Below are positions 1-5,758 of a stretch of 6,668 nt of DNA, one piece after another. The number at the start of each line of letters is the position of its first letter. Position 1 is the stretch's first letter. The DNA lies in contig JACMOY010000231.1 of the NCBI GenBank assembly GCA_014377795.1, positions 1 to 6,668 of the forward strand, written 5' to 3'. The notes beneath the pieces were generated by a model. That model ran no database searches, was not told the origin of the DNA, and saw only the letters and a program-made list of their open reading frames with translations. Source of the DNA: Actinomycetota bacterium (GTDB lineage: Bacteria > Actinomycetota > Actinomycetes > Actinomycetales > Angustibacteraceae). The translations under genes were made by a program, and so were the position numbers.

Positions 1-791
1 AGGCCGCTGGCGTCGGCGCTGATCGTGGTGGTGACCATCGACGCGACACCCGAGGTGCCGATCGAGACGATGACGTCGCCGTCGACTGCACCGAGCCCGA
101 GTGCGGCGGCCATGTTGTCGCCGGTGCCCGCGCCGATCACGGCGCCGGACGACGGCACGTGCCCCACGATCTCGGCCGGCCCCGCCACGCGCGGCAGGTC
201 GGCGTCGTGGCCGAGCGCCGTGGCTGCGAGGTCGGGGCGCCAGGCGTCGTCGCGGGGTGACCAGTAGCCCGTGCCGGACGCGTCGCCGCGGTCGGTGGTG
301 GGTGCCGCCTCGCGCCCGGACAGGTGCCAGGTCAGGTAGTCGTGGGGGAGCAGGACGCGCCGGATGCGCTGCGCCACCTGCGGTTCGTGGTCGCGGACCC
401 AGCGCAGCTTGGTCACGGTGAAAGAGGCGACGAGCACACTGCCGACGGCGTCGGCGCAGGCCCGCGGTCCGCCCATCTCGACGATCAGGTCCTGGGCGGA
501 CGGGGCGGATCGGGTGTCGTTCCACAGCAGCGCGTCGCGCACCGGCTCGCCGTCGTCGTCCAGGGCCACCAGGCCGTGCTGCTGGCCGCCGACGGCCACG
601 GCCGCGGCGCGCGGGAGCAGACCCTGCCCCGCGGCGTCGACAGCCGCCAGCCAGGCGCGGGGATCGACCTCGGTGCCGTCGGGGTGCGCGTGGCGTCCGG
701 TCTCGACCGTCGAGCCGTCCTCCGCCCGCAGCAGCAGTGCCTTGGACGACTGGGTCGACGAGTCGATCCCCAGTACGAGGTCCATGGTCAT
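1..791 (-). CDS. xylB: D-xylulose kinase, N-terminal half (partial; runs off the left edge)
   Basis: FGGY-family sugar kinase that phosphorylates D-xylulose to D-xylulose 5-phosphate in the cytoplasm, feeding the pentose phosphate pathway. 263 codons are visible of a family length near 480-500, so most of the C-terminal ATPase domain is missing. Signatures in order: the N-terminal phosphate loop GIDSSTQSSKALL (from residue 8, with D10); GGQQHG (69-74), a sugar-contacting segment; WNDTR (90-94); LPHDYLTWHLSG (148-159); TDRGDASGTGYW (166-177); and GAGTGDNMAAALGLG, whose D225 matches the catalytic base, followed by GDVIVSIGTSGV. The wording fits xylulokinase better than glycerol kinase or gluconokinase. 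Two in-frame ATGs lie at 791 and 785. I chose 791 because a GGGAG ribosome site sits 5 bases upstream of it. A promoter with operator-like repeats lies just upstream. No xylose isomerase gene is visible. The family call is firm; the exact pentulose is inferred from motif wording. Confidence 0.93.
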   Translation of the reverse strand, partial: MTMDLVLGIDSSTQSSKALLLRAEDGSTVETGRHAHPDGTEVDPRAWLAAVDAAGQGLLPRAAAVAVGGQQHGLVALDDDGEPVRDALLWNDTRSAPSAQDLIVEMGGPRACADAVGSVLVASFTVTKLRWVRDHEPQVAQRIRRVLLPHDYLTWHLSGREAAPTTDRGDASGTGYWSPRDDAWRPDLAATALGHDADLPRVAGPAEIVGHVPSSGAVIGAGTGDNMAAALGLGAVDGDVIVSIGTSGVASMVTTTISADASG

Positions 792-796
792 GAGTG

Positions 797-801
797 CTCC
801 C
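797..801 (-). promoter_or_regulatory. Ribosome binding site of xylB
   Basis: GGGAG on the minus strand, 5 bases before the ATG at 791 and 11 before the ATG at 785. The spacing favours the upstream ATG, giving the start MTMDLVLG. The kinase fold itself needs only the residues after the second methionine. Confidence 0.6.
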
Positions 802-825
802 AGCGACGTCGGTGGGTGGTCTGAT

Positions 826-855
826 GTCGTGACCATGTTCGTACGAGTCGTGAAC
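826..855. repeat. Direct repeat GTCGTGA(C/A)C, two copies 21 bp apart
   Basis: GTCGTGACC at 826-834 and GTCGTGAAC at 847-855 match at 8 of 9 bases. Their starts are 21 bp apart, two helical turns, so both copies face the same side of the DNA. The second copy overlaps the right half of the palindrome at 838-858. Together they give TCGT half-sites at 827, 839 and 848. This suggests cooperative binding of a regulator at the divergent xylB promoter, though chance cannot be excluded for a short repeat in GC-rich DNA. Confidence 0.35.
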
Positions 856-863
856 GAAGTCAA
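835..863 (-). promoter_or_regulatory. Candidate xylB promoter (-35 TTGACT, 17-bp spacer, -10 GAACAT)
   Basis: On the minus strand TTGACT (863-858) is a near-consensus -35. It is followed by exactly 17 bases and then GAACAT (840-835), which matches TATAAT at three positions including the second A and final T. The predicted start would lie near 828, giving a leader of roughly 37 bases before the xylB ATG. The -35 and spacing are good and the -10 is weak, as is common for regulated actinobacterial promoters. An imperfect palindrome fills the spacer, which suggests repressor control. This is read from the sequence only. Confidence 0.5.
838..858. promoter_or_regulatory. 21-bp imperfect palindrome, candidate operator for xylB
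   Basis: The outer arms TTCGT (838-842) and ACGAA (854-858) are perfect reverse complements. Inside them C844/G852 and G847/C849 also pair, giving 7 of 10 symmetric pairs around T848. Within it TCGTACGA (839-846) is a perfect 8-bp palindrome. The element covers the whole spacer of the candidate xylB promoter, touching the -35 and -10, which is the classic place for a repressor. Xylose genes are commonly controlled by ROK-type or LacI-type XylR proteins. I cannot assign this site to either, and no regulator gene is in the window. Confidence 0.45.
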
Positions 864-879
864 TGACCTGTGGGTGGGG

Positions 880-885
880 CAGACT
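880..885 (+). promoter_or_regulatory. Possible -10 element of a leaderless transcript (CAGACT)
   Basis: CAGACT lies 6 bases before the GTG start at 892, the spacing expected if transcription begins at or next to the start codon. The alternative Shine-Dalgarno, GGTGGGG at 873-879, is 12 bases from the GTG, which is long. No good -35 is visible. The same CAGNNT-six-base-start layout occurs before the gene at 4547. Confidence 0.35.
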
Positions 886-891
886 GTCGCG

Positions 892-1263
892 GTGCCTGAC
901 GCCCGCCTGCCCCCCGGCTGGCCGAGCCCGGTGCGCCCCCCGGGAGCCGCCGGGTGGGAGCGGTCGGCGGTGGCGTGGCTGCTCGACCAGTGCCCCCCGG
1001 AGTACCGCGCCCACCGGGCCATCACCGGGCAACCGGTGGCGCTGGCGTGGCTGGCGGCGCACCACGTGCTGGCCCAGGGCCGGGCGAACACCGCGGCCCG
1101 GGCGGTCGCGCGCGCTGATCTGCGCGACGTGCTGGCGGCCCACGAGCTCGAGGCGGTCGTCACATCACTCGAGCACGAGCACGCGCGGCTGCTGGCGACC
1201 CATCGCGCTGTCGGGCTGGTGCAGGACGCGTTGCGTGGCCTGGACTACGTGCCGCGCCTGTAG
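892..1263 (+). CDS. Conserved actinobacterial protein of unknown function, 123 residues
   Basis: I recognise no named domain. From memory, similar short proteins annotated as hypothetical occur widely in Micrococcales, sharing an N-terminal LPPGWP..V.PPG..GWE block, a WLLD.CPPEYR block and a C-terminal YVPRL ending. All three are here (residues 6-22, 29-39 and 119-123). Between them are alanine-rich helices with heptad-like leucines (about 46-115), consistent with a small all-helical soluble protein. No signal peptide or membrane segment is evident. The start was set at the GTG of 892 because the conserved block follows six residues later. In-frame GTG 874 and ATG 835 exist but would add sequence lying in the regulatory region. 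It ends 4 bp before the stop of the opposing glycosyltransferase and is divergent from xylB, with which it may share control sites. Confidence 0.75.
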   Translation: MPDARLPPGWPSPVRPPGAAGWERSAVAWLLDQCPPEYRAHRAITGQPVALAWLAAHHVLAQGRANTAARAVARADLRDVLAAHELEAVVTSLEHEHARLLATHRAVGLVQDALRGLDYVPRL

Positions 1264-1267
1264 CGCC

Positions 1268-2413
1268 TCAGGCCAGCAGCTCGAGCTGCGGCACGACCTG
1301 ATCGGGCGCCGGCATCATCGCGATCTCGGCGGCGACCCCGGCCGCTGCGGTGCGAAACCCCGCGTCGGCGATCAGCCGCCGGACGGCGTCCGCGATGGTC
1401 AGCGCCGTTGCCTCACCAGGGGCCAGCACCAGTCCCAGGCCACCTCGCTCGGCGGCGCTGGCGTTGCGGAACTGGTCGGCCGCCTGCGGCAGGCACAGCT
1501 GGGGCACCCCGTTCGCGAGGGCGCCGAGGAACGTGCCCGACCCGGTGTGCGACACCACGACGGCGCAGCGCGGCAGCAAAGCGGCCTGGTCGACCCAGCT
1601 GGCGACGGTGATGTGCGGGGGCTGCACGCCGAGGGCGGTGGGGTCACCGGCCGGCCCGACGGCCACGACCGCCCGGACGTCGAGGTCGGCGAGGCCGGCG
1701 ACCGCGACCGCGAGCGCTCCCGTGTGGGCGCGGACCGTGCCGAGGGTGACGTACACCAGCGGTGAGTCACCCGCCGGCTCATCCAGCGCACGCGTCGGTG
1801 CGGCCGCGTGGGCGACGGGACGCAGTGGCAGTCGTACGGGGATGTGGTCGAGCGACTGGGTCTGCACCGACGGTGGGCAGATGTCGATGTACGCGGTCAG
1901 GTACGAACCGGCGTACGGCGGCAGCGGTCGGTCGTGTTCGGCCCACAGGTCAGCAAGTCGCTCACCGGCCGCTGCCACGAACGCCGCGGGCACCGCCCCG
2001 CCGAACGCGTGCGTCACCGACGGGACCCCCAGGACCGCGGCCACGAGAGCCGATCCCAGCTCTCCCTGCTCGTGCACCATCAGGTGCGGCCGGAAGTCGC
2101 GGGCCAGTGGCAGCAGGTCGGCGACCATGGGGGGCGTCGCCCACGCGCCGAACATCGCCGGGTACGCGTGGGCCGCCCGCTGCGCAGGAGGGACGTCGGC
2201 CACCTCGGCGACCAGGCGAGCCTCGACGCCGACGACACCGGCGGTGTCCAGACCAGCTGCGACAGCGGGCAGACCGGCCGCGGCCACCAGTGGGACGGCG
2301 GGCTCGTTGGTCGCCCAGAGCACCTGGTGACCGGCGTCCACCAGGGCCCGCGCCAGCGGGATCATCGGGAAGACGTGGCCGTGGCCCCACGTCGAGGAGA
2401 ACAGCACGCGCAC
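1268..2413 (-). CDS. Family 1 glycosyltransferase (GT-B fold, UGT/macrolide-glycosyltransferase type)
   Basis: Cytoplasmic enzyme that moves a sugar from an activated nucleotide donor onto a small-molecule acceptor. It has 381 residues, usual for bacterial GT1 enzymes of about 380-420. The N-terminal acceptor domain opens with [20 protein letters not shown], whose H13 fits the GT1 catalytic histidine, followed by GHQVLWAT (28-35). The C-terminal nucleotide-sugar domain starts near LVYVTLGT (219-226). It carries the donor signature: W273 in [18 protein letters not shown] (288-294), ALANGVP (298-304) and AADQFRNA (311-318). No key residue is missing. The reading frame stays open well into dxs, but I chose the GTG at 2413 because GAAGGGA lies 8 bases upstream and the fold starts right after it. 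Acceptor and donor sugar cannot be told from sequence; macrolide, flavonoid, carotenoid or sterol-like acceptors all occur in this family. It is divergent from dxs. Confidence 0.88.
   Translation of the reverse strand: MRVLFSSTWGHGHVFPMIPLARALVDAGHQVLWATNEPAVPLVAAAGLPAVAAGLDTAGVVGVEARLVAEVADVPPAQRAAHAYPAMFGAWATPPMVADLLPLARDFRPHLMVHEQGELGSALVAAVLGVPSVTHAFGGAVPAAFVAAAGERLADLWAEHDRPLPPYAGSYLTAYIDICPPSVQTQSLDHIPVRLPLRPVAHAAAPTRALDEPAGDSPLVYVTLGTVRAHTGALAVAVAGLADLDVRAVVAVGPAGDPTALGVQPPHITVASWVDQAALLPRCAVVVSHTGSGTFLGALANGVPQLCLPQAADQFRNASAAERGGLGLVLAPGEATALTIADAVRRLIADAGFRTAAAGVAAEIAMMPAPDQVVPQLELLA
1276..1289. repeat. 14-bp perfect palindrome at the convergent gene ends
   Basis: GCAGCTCGAGCTGC reads the same on both strands. 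It lies inside the last codons of the glycosyltransferase (QLELL), 12 bases past the stop of the convergent small gene. It could form a short hairpin in either transcript, but there is no T-run on either side. A role as a bidirectional intrinsic terminator is weak, and the palindrome may simply reflect the repeated leucine and glutamate codons. Confidence 0.25.
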
Positions 2414-2421
2414 GTCGACCG

Positions 2422-2428
2422 TCCCTTC
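2422..2428 (-). promoter_or_regulatory. Ribosome binding site of the glycosyltransferase
   Basis: GAAGGGA on the minus strand, 8 bases before the GTG at 2413. A second in-frame GTG follows two codons later at 2407, but the spacing favours 2413. This site is the main reason for rejecting the longer upstream reading frame. Confidence 0.6.
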
Positions 2429-2458
2429 GTGCCCCGGACGCCCGCGGCGGCTGGCCCG

Positions 2459-2464
2459 ACCATA
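2459..2464 (-). promoter_or_regulatory. Weak -10 candidate for the glycosyltransferase (TATGGT)
   Basis: TATGGT on the minus strand fits the TANNNT pattern and would give a leader of about 40 bases ahead of the GTG. I see no convincing -35 at 16-19 bp. Offered only because it is the best -10 match in the 133-bp divergent spacer for this direction. Confidence 0.25.
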
Positions 2465-2533
2465 CGGCGTCGCGCACCGCCCGCGGAAGGCGTCACCGCT
2501 CGCGTCGGCCGGGCTGCTTCGCGGGGCGCCGCC

Positions 2534-2539
2534 TACACT
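2534..2539 (+). promoter_or_regulatory. Probable -10 element of a leaderless dxs transcript (TACACT)
   Basis: TACACT fits the TANNNT consensus and ends 7 bases before the ATG at 2547, so transcription would begin at about the first base of the start codon. There is no Shine-Dalgarno at usable spacing: GAAG at 2541-2544 is only 2 bases from the ATG. The -35 region is not recognisable, as is frequent for actinobacterial leaderless promoters. It also supports 2547 as the true start. Confidence 0.55.
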
Positions 2540-2546
2540 CGAAGTC

Positions 2547-4514
2547 ATGACGCGAGGCTCGCTCCTGGACCCCATCCGGGGACCCCGGGACCTGCGCCGG
2601 CTGAGCGCTGACGACATGGTGCTGCTCGCCGAGCAGGTGCGCACCTTCCTCATCGGCCAGGTGTCGCGCACCGGTGGGCACCTGGGCCCGAACCTGGGCG
2701 TCGTCGAGCTGACCCTCGCCATCCACCGGGTCTTCGACTCACCCCGCGACACCGTGATCTTCGACACCGGGCACCAGTCCTACGTCCACAAGGTGCTCAC
2801 CGGTCGCCAGAACTTCTCTCACCTGCGGCAGGCGGGTGGCCTGTCGGGCTACCCCAGCCGCGCCGAGAGCGTCCACGACGTCGTCGAGAACTCGCACGCG
2901 TCGACGGCGGTCTCGTGGGGCGACGGGGTGGCCAAGGCCTACCGGCTGCGGGGCGAGCACGACCGCCACGTGGTGGCGGTCATCGGTGACGGCGCGCTCA
3001 CCGGCGGCATGGCGTGGGAGGCCCTGAACAACATCGCCACCGACAAGACCTTGCCCCTGGTCGTCGTGGTCAACGACAACGAGCGCTCGTACGCGGCGAC
3101 GACCGGCGGACTGGCCGAGCACCTGGCCACCCTGCGCACCACCGGCGGCTACGAGCGGTTCCTGGCCTGGGGCAAGCAGACCCTCAGCCGCACGCCGGTC
3201 GTGGGCGGTGCCGTCTACGGCACGCTGCACGGGATGAAGAAGGGCCTGAAGGACATCGTCGCGCCGCAGGGCATGTTCGAGGACCTCGGGCTGAAGTACC
3301 TCGGCCCGGTCGACGGTCACGACCTCGTCGCCCTCGAGCACGCACTGCGCCGCGCCCGCGAGTACGGCGGTCCCGTCCTGGTGCACGTGCTGACCCAGAA
3401 GGGGCGCGGCTACGAGCCGGCCATGACCGACGAGGCCGACCGGTTCCACGCCGTCCCGCCGAACATCGACCCCGAGACCGGCGTCCCGCTCGCGGCATCG
3501 GACGCCGTCACGTGGGGCGGGGTGTTCGCCGACGAGATGCTCGCCGTCGGTCACGACCGGCACGACGTGGTCGCGACGACCGCCGCCATGCTGATCCCCG
3601 TCGGCCTGCACCTGTTCGCCGAGGCCTACCCCGAGCGGGTCTTCGACGTCGGGATCGCCGAGCAGCACGCCGCGACCAGCGCCGCCGGCCTGGCGTTCGG
3701 TGGCCTGCACCCCGTCGTCGCCCTCTACGCCACGTTCTTGAACCGCGCCTTCGACCAGGTGCTGATGGACTGCGCGCTGCACCGCGCTGGCGTGACCTTT
3801 GTCCTGGACCGGGCCGGGGTCACCGGCACCGACGGGGCCAGCCACAACGGCATGTGGGACATGTCGATGCTGCAGGTGGTGCCCGGCCTGCGCCTGGCGG
3901 CGCCGCGCGACGGCACGAGGCTGCGCGAGCAGCTGCGCGAGGCGCTGGACGTCGACGACGCGCCGACCGTCATCCGTTATCCCAAAGGCGCTGTGCCACA
4001 GGACATCCCAGCGCTCCGGCGTGAGGGCGGCGTCGACGTCCTGCACGAGTCCGCGTCCCCGGACGTCCTGCTCGTCGGCGTGGGCTCGATGGCGGCGACG
4101 GTGCTCGACGTGGCCGGACGCCTAGCGGCACATGGCATGCAGGCCACCGTGGTCGACCCGTGCTGGGTCATGCCGGTCGACCCGGCGCTGGTGTCCATGG
4201 CGCGCTCACACCGCCTGGTCGTCACCGTGGAGGACAACTCGCGGGTCGGTGGGGTGGGAGCCCGCCTTGCGCAGGAGCTGCGGCACGCCGGGATCTGGAC
4301 CCCGCTGGTCGACCTCGGCATCCCGCCGGAGTTCCTCGAGCACGGCGAGCGCGGGGCCATCCTCGCCGACCTCGGCCTGACCGCCCAGGGCATCACCCGC
4401 CGGGTCGTCGAGGAGCTTGCCCGGCTCGAGCCCGACCTCGAGGGGTCGGCGTCCATCGGCGAGGCGATCCAGCAGCAGGACCGGCGCGACAGCGCGTTCG
4501 GCGACCACGCCTGA
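2547..4514 (+). CDS. dxs: 1-deoxy-D-xylulose-5-phosphate synthase (DXS)
   Basis: TPP-dependent cytoplasmic enzyme joining pyruvate and glyceraldehyde 3-phosphate to give 1-deoxy-D-xylulose 5-phosphate and CO2. This is the first step of the MEP isoprenoid pathway and also feeds thiamine and pyridoxal synthesis in many bacteria. 655 residues against a usual 620-650; the last 25 or so form an extra polar tail. Domain [13 protein letters not shown] with H45, [11 protein letters not shown] (72-82), and the TPP-Mg motif from G147-D148-G149 to N176-D177-N178. K285 and H301 fall in the segment before domain II. Domain [11 protein letters not shown] with catalytic E372, YATFLNRA with Y394 and R400, LDRAG with D421, HNGMWD with H433, and IRYPKG with R477. 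Domain III: the transketolase C-terminal fold with VVTVEDNSR (558-566). All residues I know to matter in E. coli DXS have counterparts. It leads a set with the two genes downstream. The family call is near certain; whether it is the only or housekeeping copy is open. Confidence 0.97.
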   Translation: MTRGSLLDPIRGPRDLRRLSADDMVLLAEQVRTFLIGQVSRTGGHLGPNLGVVELTLAIHRVFDSPRDTVIFDTGHQSYVHKVLTGRQNFSHLRQAGGLSGYPSRAESVHDVVENSHASTAVSWGDGVAKAYRLRGEHDRHVVAVIGDGALTGGMAWEALNNIATDKTLPLVVVVNDNERSYAATTGGLAEHLATLRTTGGYERFLAWGKQTLSRTPVVGGAVYGTLHGMKKGLKDIVAPQGMFEDLGLKYLGPVDGHDLVALEHALRRAREYGGPVLVHVLTQKGRGYEPAMTDEADRFHAVPPNIDPETGVPLAASDAVTWGGVFADEMLAVGHDRHDVVATTAAMLIPVGLHLFAEAYPERVFDVGIAEQHAATSAAGLAFGGLHPVVALYATFLNRAFDQVLMDCALHRAGVTFVLDRAGVTGTDGASHNGMWDMSMLQVVPGLRLAAPRDGTRLREQLREALDVDDAPTVIRYPKGAVPQDIPALRREGGVDVLHESASPDVLLVGVGSMAATVLDVAGRLAAHGMQATVVDPCWVMPVDPALVSMARSHRLVVTVEDNSRVGGVGARLAQELRHAGIWTPLVDLGIPPEFLEHGERGAILADLGLTAQGITRRVVEELARLEPDLEGSASIGEAIQQQDRRDSAFGDHA

Positions 4515-4546
4515 GCGTCGTCGGTGGCATCCGGCAGGATGCGGGC
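4511..4546 (+). promoter_or_regulatory. dxs-to-PLP-enzyme junction: SD-masking hairpin or internal leaderless promoter
   Basis: The 32-base gap after the dxs stop has two competing readings. First, AGGA at 4536-4539 is a Shine-Dalgarno 7 bases from the ATG at 4547, but it lies partly in the loop and partly in the 3' arm of a perfect 6-bp hairpin: GCATCC 4527-4532, loop GGCA, GGATGC 4537-4542. Second, CAGGAT (4535-4540) is a -10-like hexamer 6 bases before the ATG, with CTGAGC (4511-4516) as a partial -35 at 18 bp. That would allow a leaderless internal transcript. Both may operate. Confidence 0.4.
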
Positions 4547-5758
4547 ATGAACCTGCTCACTGCGCTCGACGTCGCCCGCGTCCGATCGGCCTTCCCGGCC
4601 CTTGCGCTCGGGGTCGCCCACTTCGACGGGCCTGGCGGTTCGCAGGTGCCCCGGTCGGTGGCGGACGCCGTCGCCGACACGATGGTCGCCGGCCTGGCCA
4701 ACCGCGGCAGCGTCACGGCCGCCGAGCGGCGGGCCGACGAGGTCGTGCTGGCCGCCCGGGCCGCGGTCGCCGACCTGGTCGGGGGCCAGCCGGCCGGGGT
4801 GGTGTTCGGCCGGTCGATGACCCAGCTCACCTACGACCTCGCCCGGTCGCTCGCCAAGGGTTGGGGGCCCGGCGACGAGGTGGTGGTCACCCGGCTCGAC
4901 CACGACGCCAACATCCGACCCTGGGTGCAGGCGGCCGAGGCGGTGGGGGCGACCGTGCGGTGGGCCGACTTCGACCCGGTGACCGGCGAGCTGGCGGTCG
5001 ACGTTGTTGCGGGGCTGCTCAGCGAGCGCACCCGCCTGGTCGCGCTGACCGCGGCGTCCAACCTGATCGGCACCCGACCGGACGTGGCGGCCGTCGCCGC
5101 CGCTGCGCACGCCGTCGGCGCCCAGGTGCACGTCGACGGGGTGCACCTGACCCCGCACGTCCCCGTCGACGTGGTCGCGTCGGGCGCCGACTTCTACGTG
5201 TGCTCGCCGTACAAGTTCTTCGGCCCCCACCTGGGCGCGCTCGTCGCCGCACCCGAGGTGCTGCAGGGGATCCGGCCCGACAAGCTGCTGCCCTCCAGCG
5301 ACGCGGTGCCCGAACGCTTCGAGCTCGGGACGCTGCCGTACGAGCTGCTGGCCGGGACCACGGCGGCGGTCGACTTCATCGCCGACCTGGTCCCGGGCGA
5401 GGGGTCTCGTCGTGAGCGGGTGCTCGCCTCGATGCAGGTCGTCGAGCAGCACGAGGACCAGCTGGTCGAGCGGTTGGTCGGGGGGCTGGCGGCGATCGAG
5501 GCCGTCACCCTGCACACCCACCCGGCACGGCGCACGCCCACGGTCCTGTTCTCGGTGGCCGGGCGCACCCCCCGCGAGGTGCACGAGTCGCTCGCCGCCC
5601 GGGGCGTCAACGCCCCCGGCGGCAGCTTCTACGCCCTCGAGGCCTCGCGCCACCTGGGGCTCGGCGACGCGGGCGCCGTGCGCGCCGGTCTCGCGCCGTA
5701 CACCGACGCGGACGACGTCGACCGTCTGCTCGAGGCCGTCACCGAGGCGGCCCGATGA
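4547..5758 (+). CDS. Class V PLP enzyme, cysteine-desulfurase-like (VC1184-type) protein
   Basis: Fold-type I, aminotransferase class V protein of 403 residues, the normal family length, assigned by wording to the VC1184-like branch of the cysteine desulfurase superfamily. Visible cofactor pocket: LDHDANIRPW (117-126, H119 and N122 in the usual cofactor-stacking position), HVDGVHLTPH with D197 pairing the pyridine nitrogen, and CSPYKFFGPHLG with K223 as the Schiff-base lysine. FELGTLPYE (258-266) and AVRAGLAPY (377-385, R379 likely carboxylate-binding) follow the family pattern. The only cysteine is C219 beside the lysine. The C-terminal loop that carries the persulfide cysteine in IscS and SufS reads GVNAPGGSFYALEAS, with no cysteine. 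Sulfur donation is therefore unlikely; a lyase, epimerase or transaminase reaction is more plausible, substrate unknown. It follows dxs after 32 bases and overlaps the next gene by ATGA. The N-terminal NLLTALDVARVRSAFPAL also fits this branch. Confidence 0.88.
   Translation: MNLLTALDVARVRSAFPALALGVAHFDGPGGSQVPRSVADAVADTMVAGLANRGSVTAAERRADEVVLAARAAVADLVGGQPAGVVFGRSMTQLTYDLARSLAKGWGPGDEVVVTRLDHDANIRPWVQAAEAVGATVRWADFDPVTGELAVDVVAGLLSERTRLVALTAASNLIGTRPDVAAVAAAAHAVGAQVHVDGVHLTPHVPVDVVASGADFYVCSPYKFFGPHLGALVAAPEVLQGIRPDKLLPSSDAVPERFELGTLPYELLAGTTAAVDFIADLVPGEGSRRERVLASMQVVEQHEDQLVERLVGGLAAIEAVTLHTHPARRTPTVLFSVAGRTPREVHESLAARGVNAPGGSFYALEASRHLGLGDAGAVRAGLAPYTDADDVDRLLEAVTEAAR
5744..5747 (+). promoter_or_regulatory. 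Ribosome binding site of the dehydrogenase gene (GAGG)
   Basis: GAGG lies inside the last codons of the PLP-enzyme gene, 7 bases before the ATG at 5755. With the ATGA stop-start overlap it indicates translational coupling of the two genes. Confidence 0.55.

Noticed and set aside
364..891. Long upstream extension of the small unknown gene from 364
   Set aside because: The frame before 892 runs antisense to xylB and through its promoter region. The conserved family block begins only at about 907.
1762..2611. Plus-strand open frames of 262 and 267 codons opposite the glycosyltransferase
   Set aside because: Arginine/proline-rich or otherwise low-complexity shadows with no family resemblance; the minus strand carries a complete GT1 enzyme.
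2414..2767. In-frame N-terminal extension of the glycosyltransferase up to 2767
   Set aside because: It would overlap the first 73 codons of dxs, has low-complexity sequence, and the GT-B fold begins exactly after the GTG at 2413, which has its own ribosome site.
2739..4046. 435-codon open frame on the minus strand opposite dxs
   Set aside because: Shadow of dxs for the same reasons: no domain, no ribosome site, and composition unlike the real proteins.
4160..4546. Extension of the PLP-enzyme frame back into dxs
   Set aside because: It would overlap dxs in another frame with Arg/Gly/Pro-rich sequence. The ATG at 4547 starts the normal family N-terminus and has an upstream ribosome site.
3977..5653. 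558-codon open frame on the minus strand opposite dxs and the PLP-enzyme gene
   Set aside because: Long antisense frames are expected in very GC-rich DNA. Its residues are the low-complexity Arg/Gly/His/Asp mix of a shadow frame with no recognisable domain, while the opposite strand carries two complete enzymes with all motifs.
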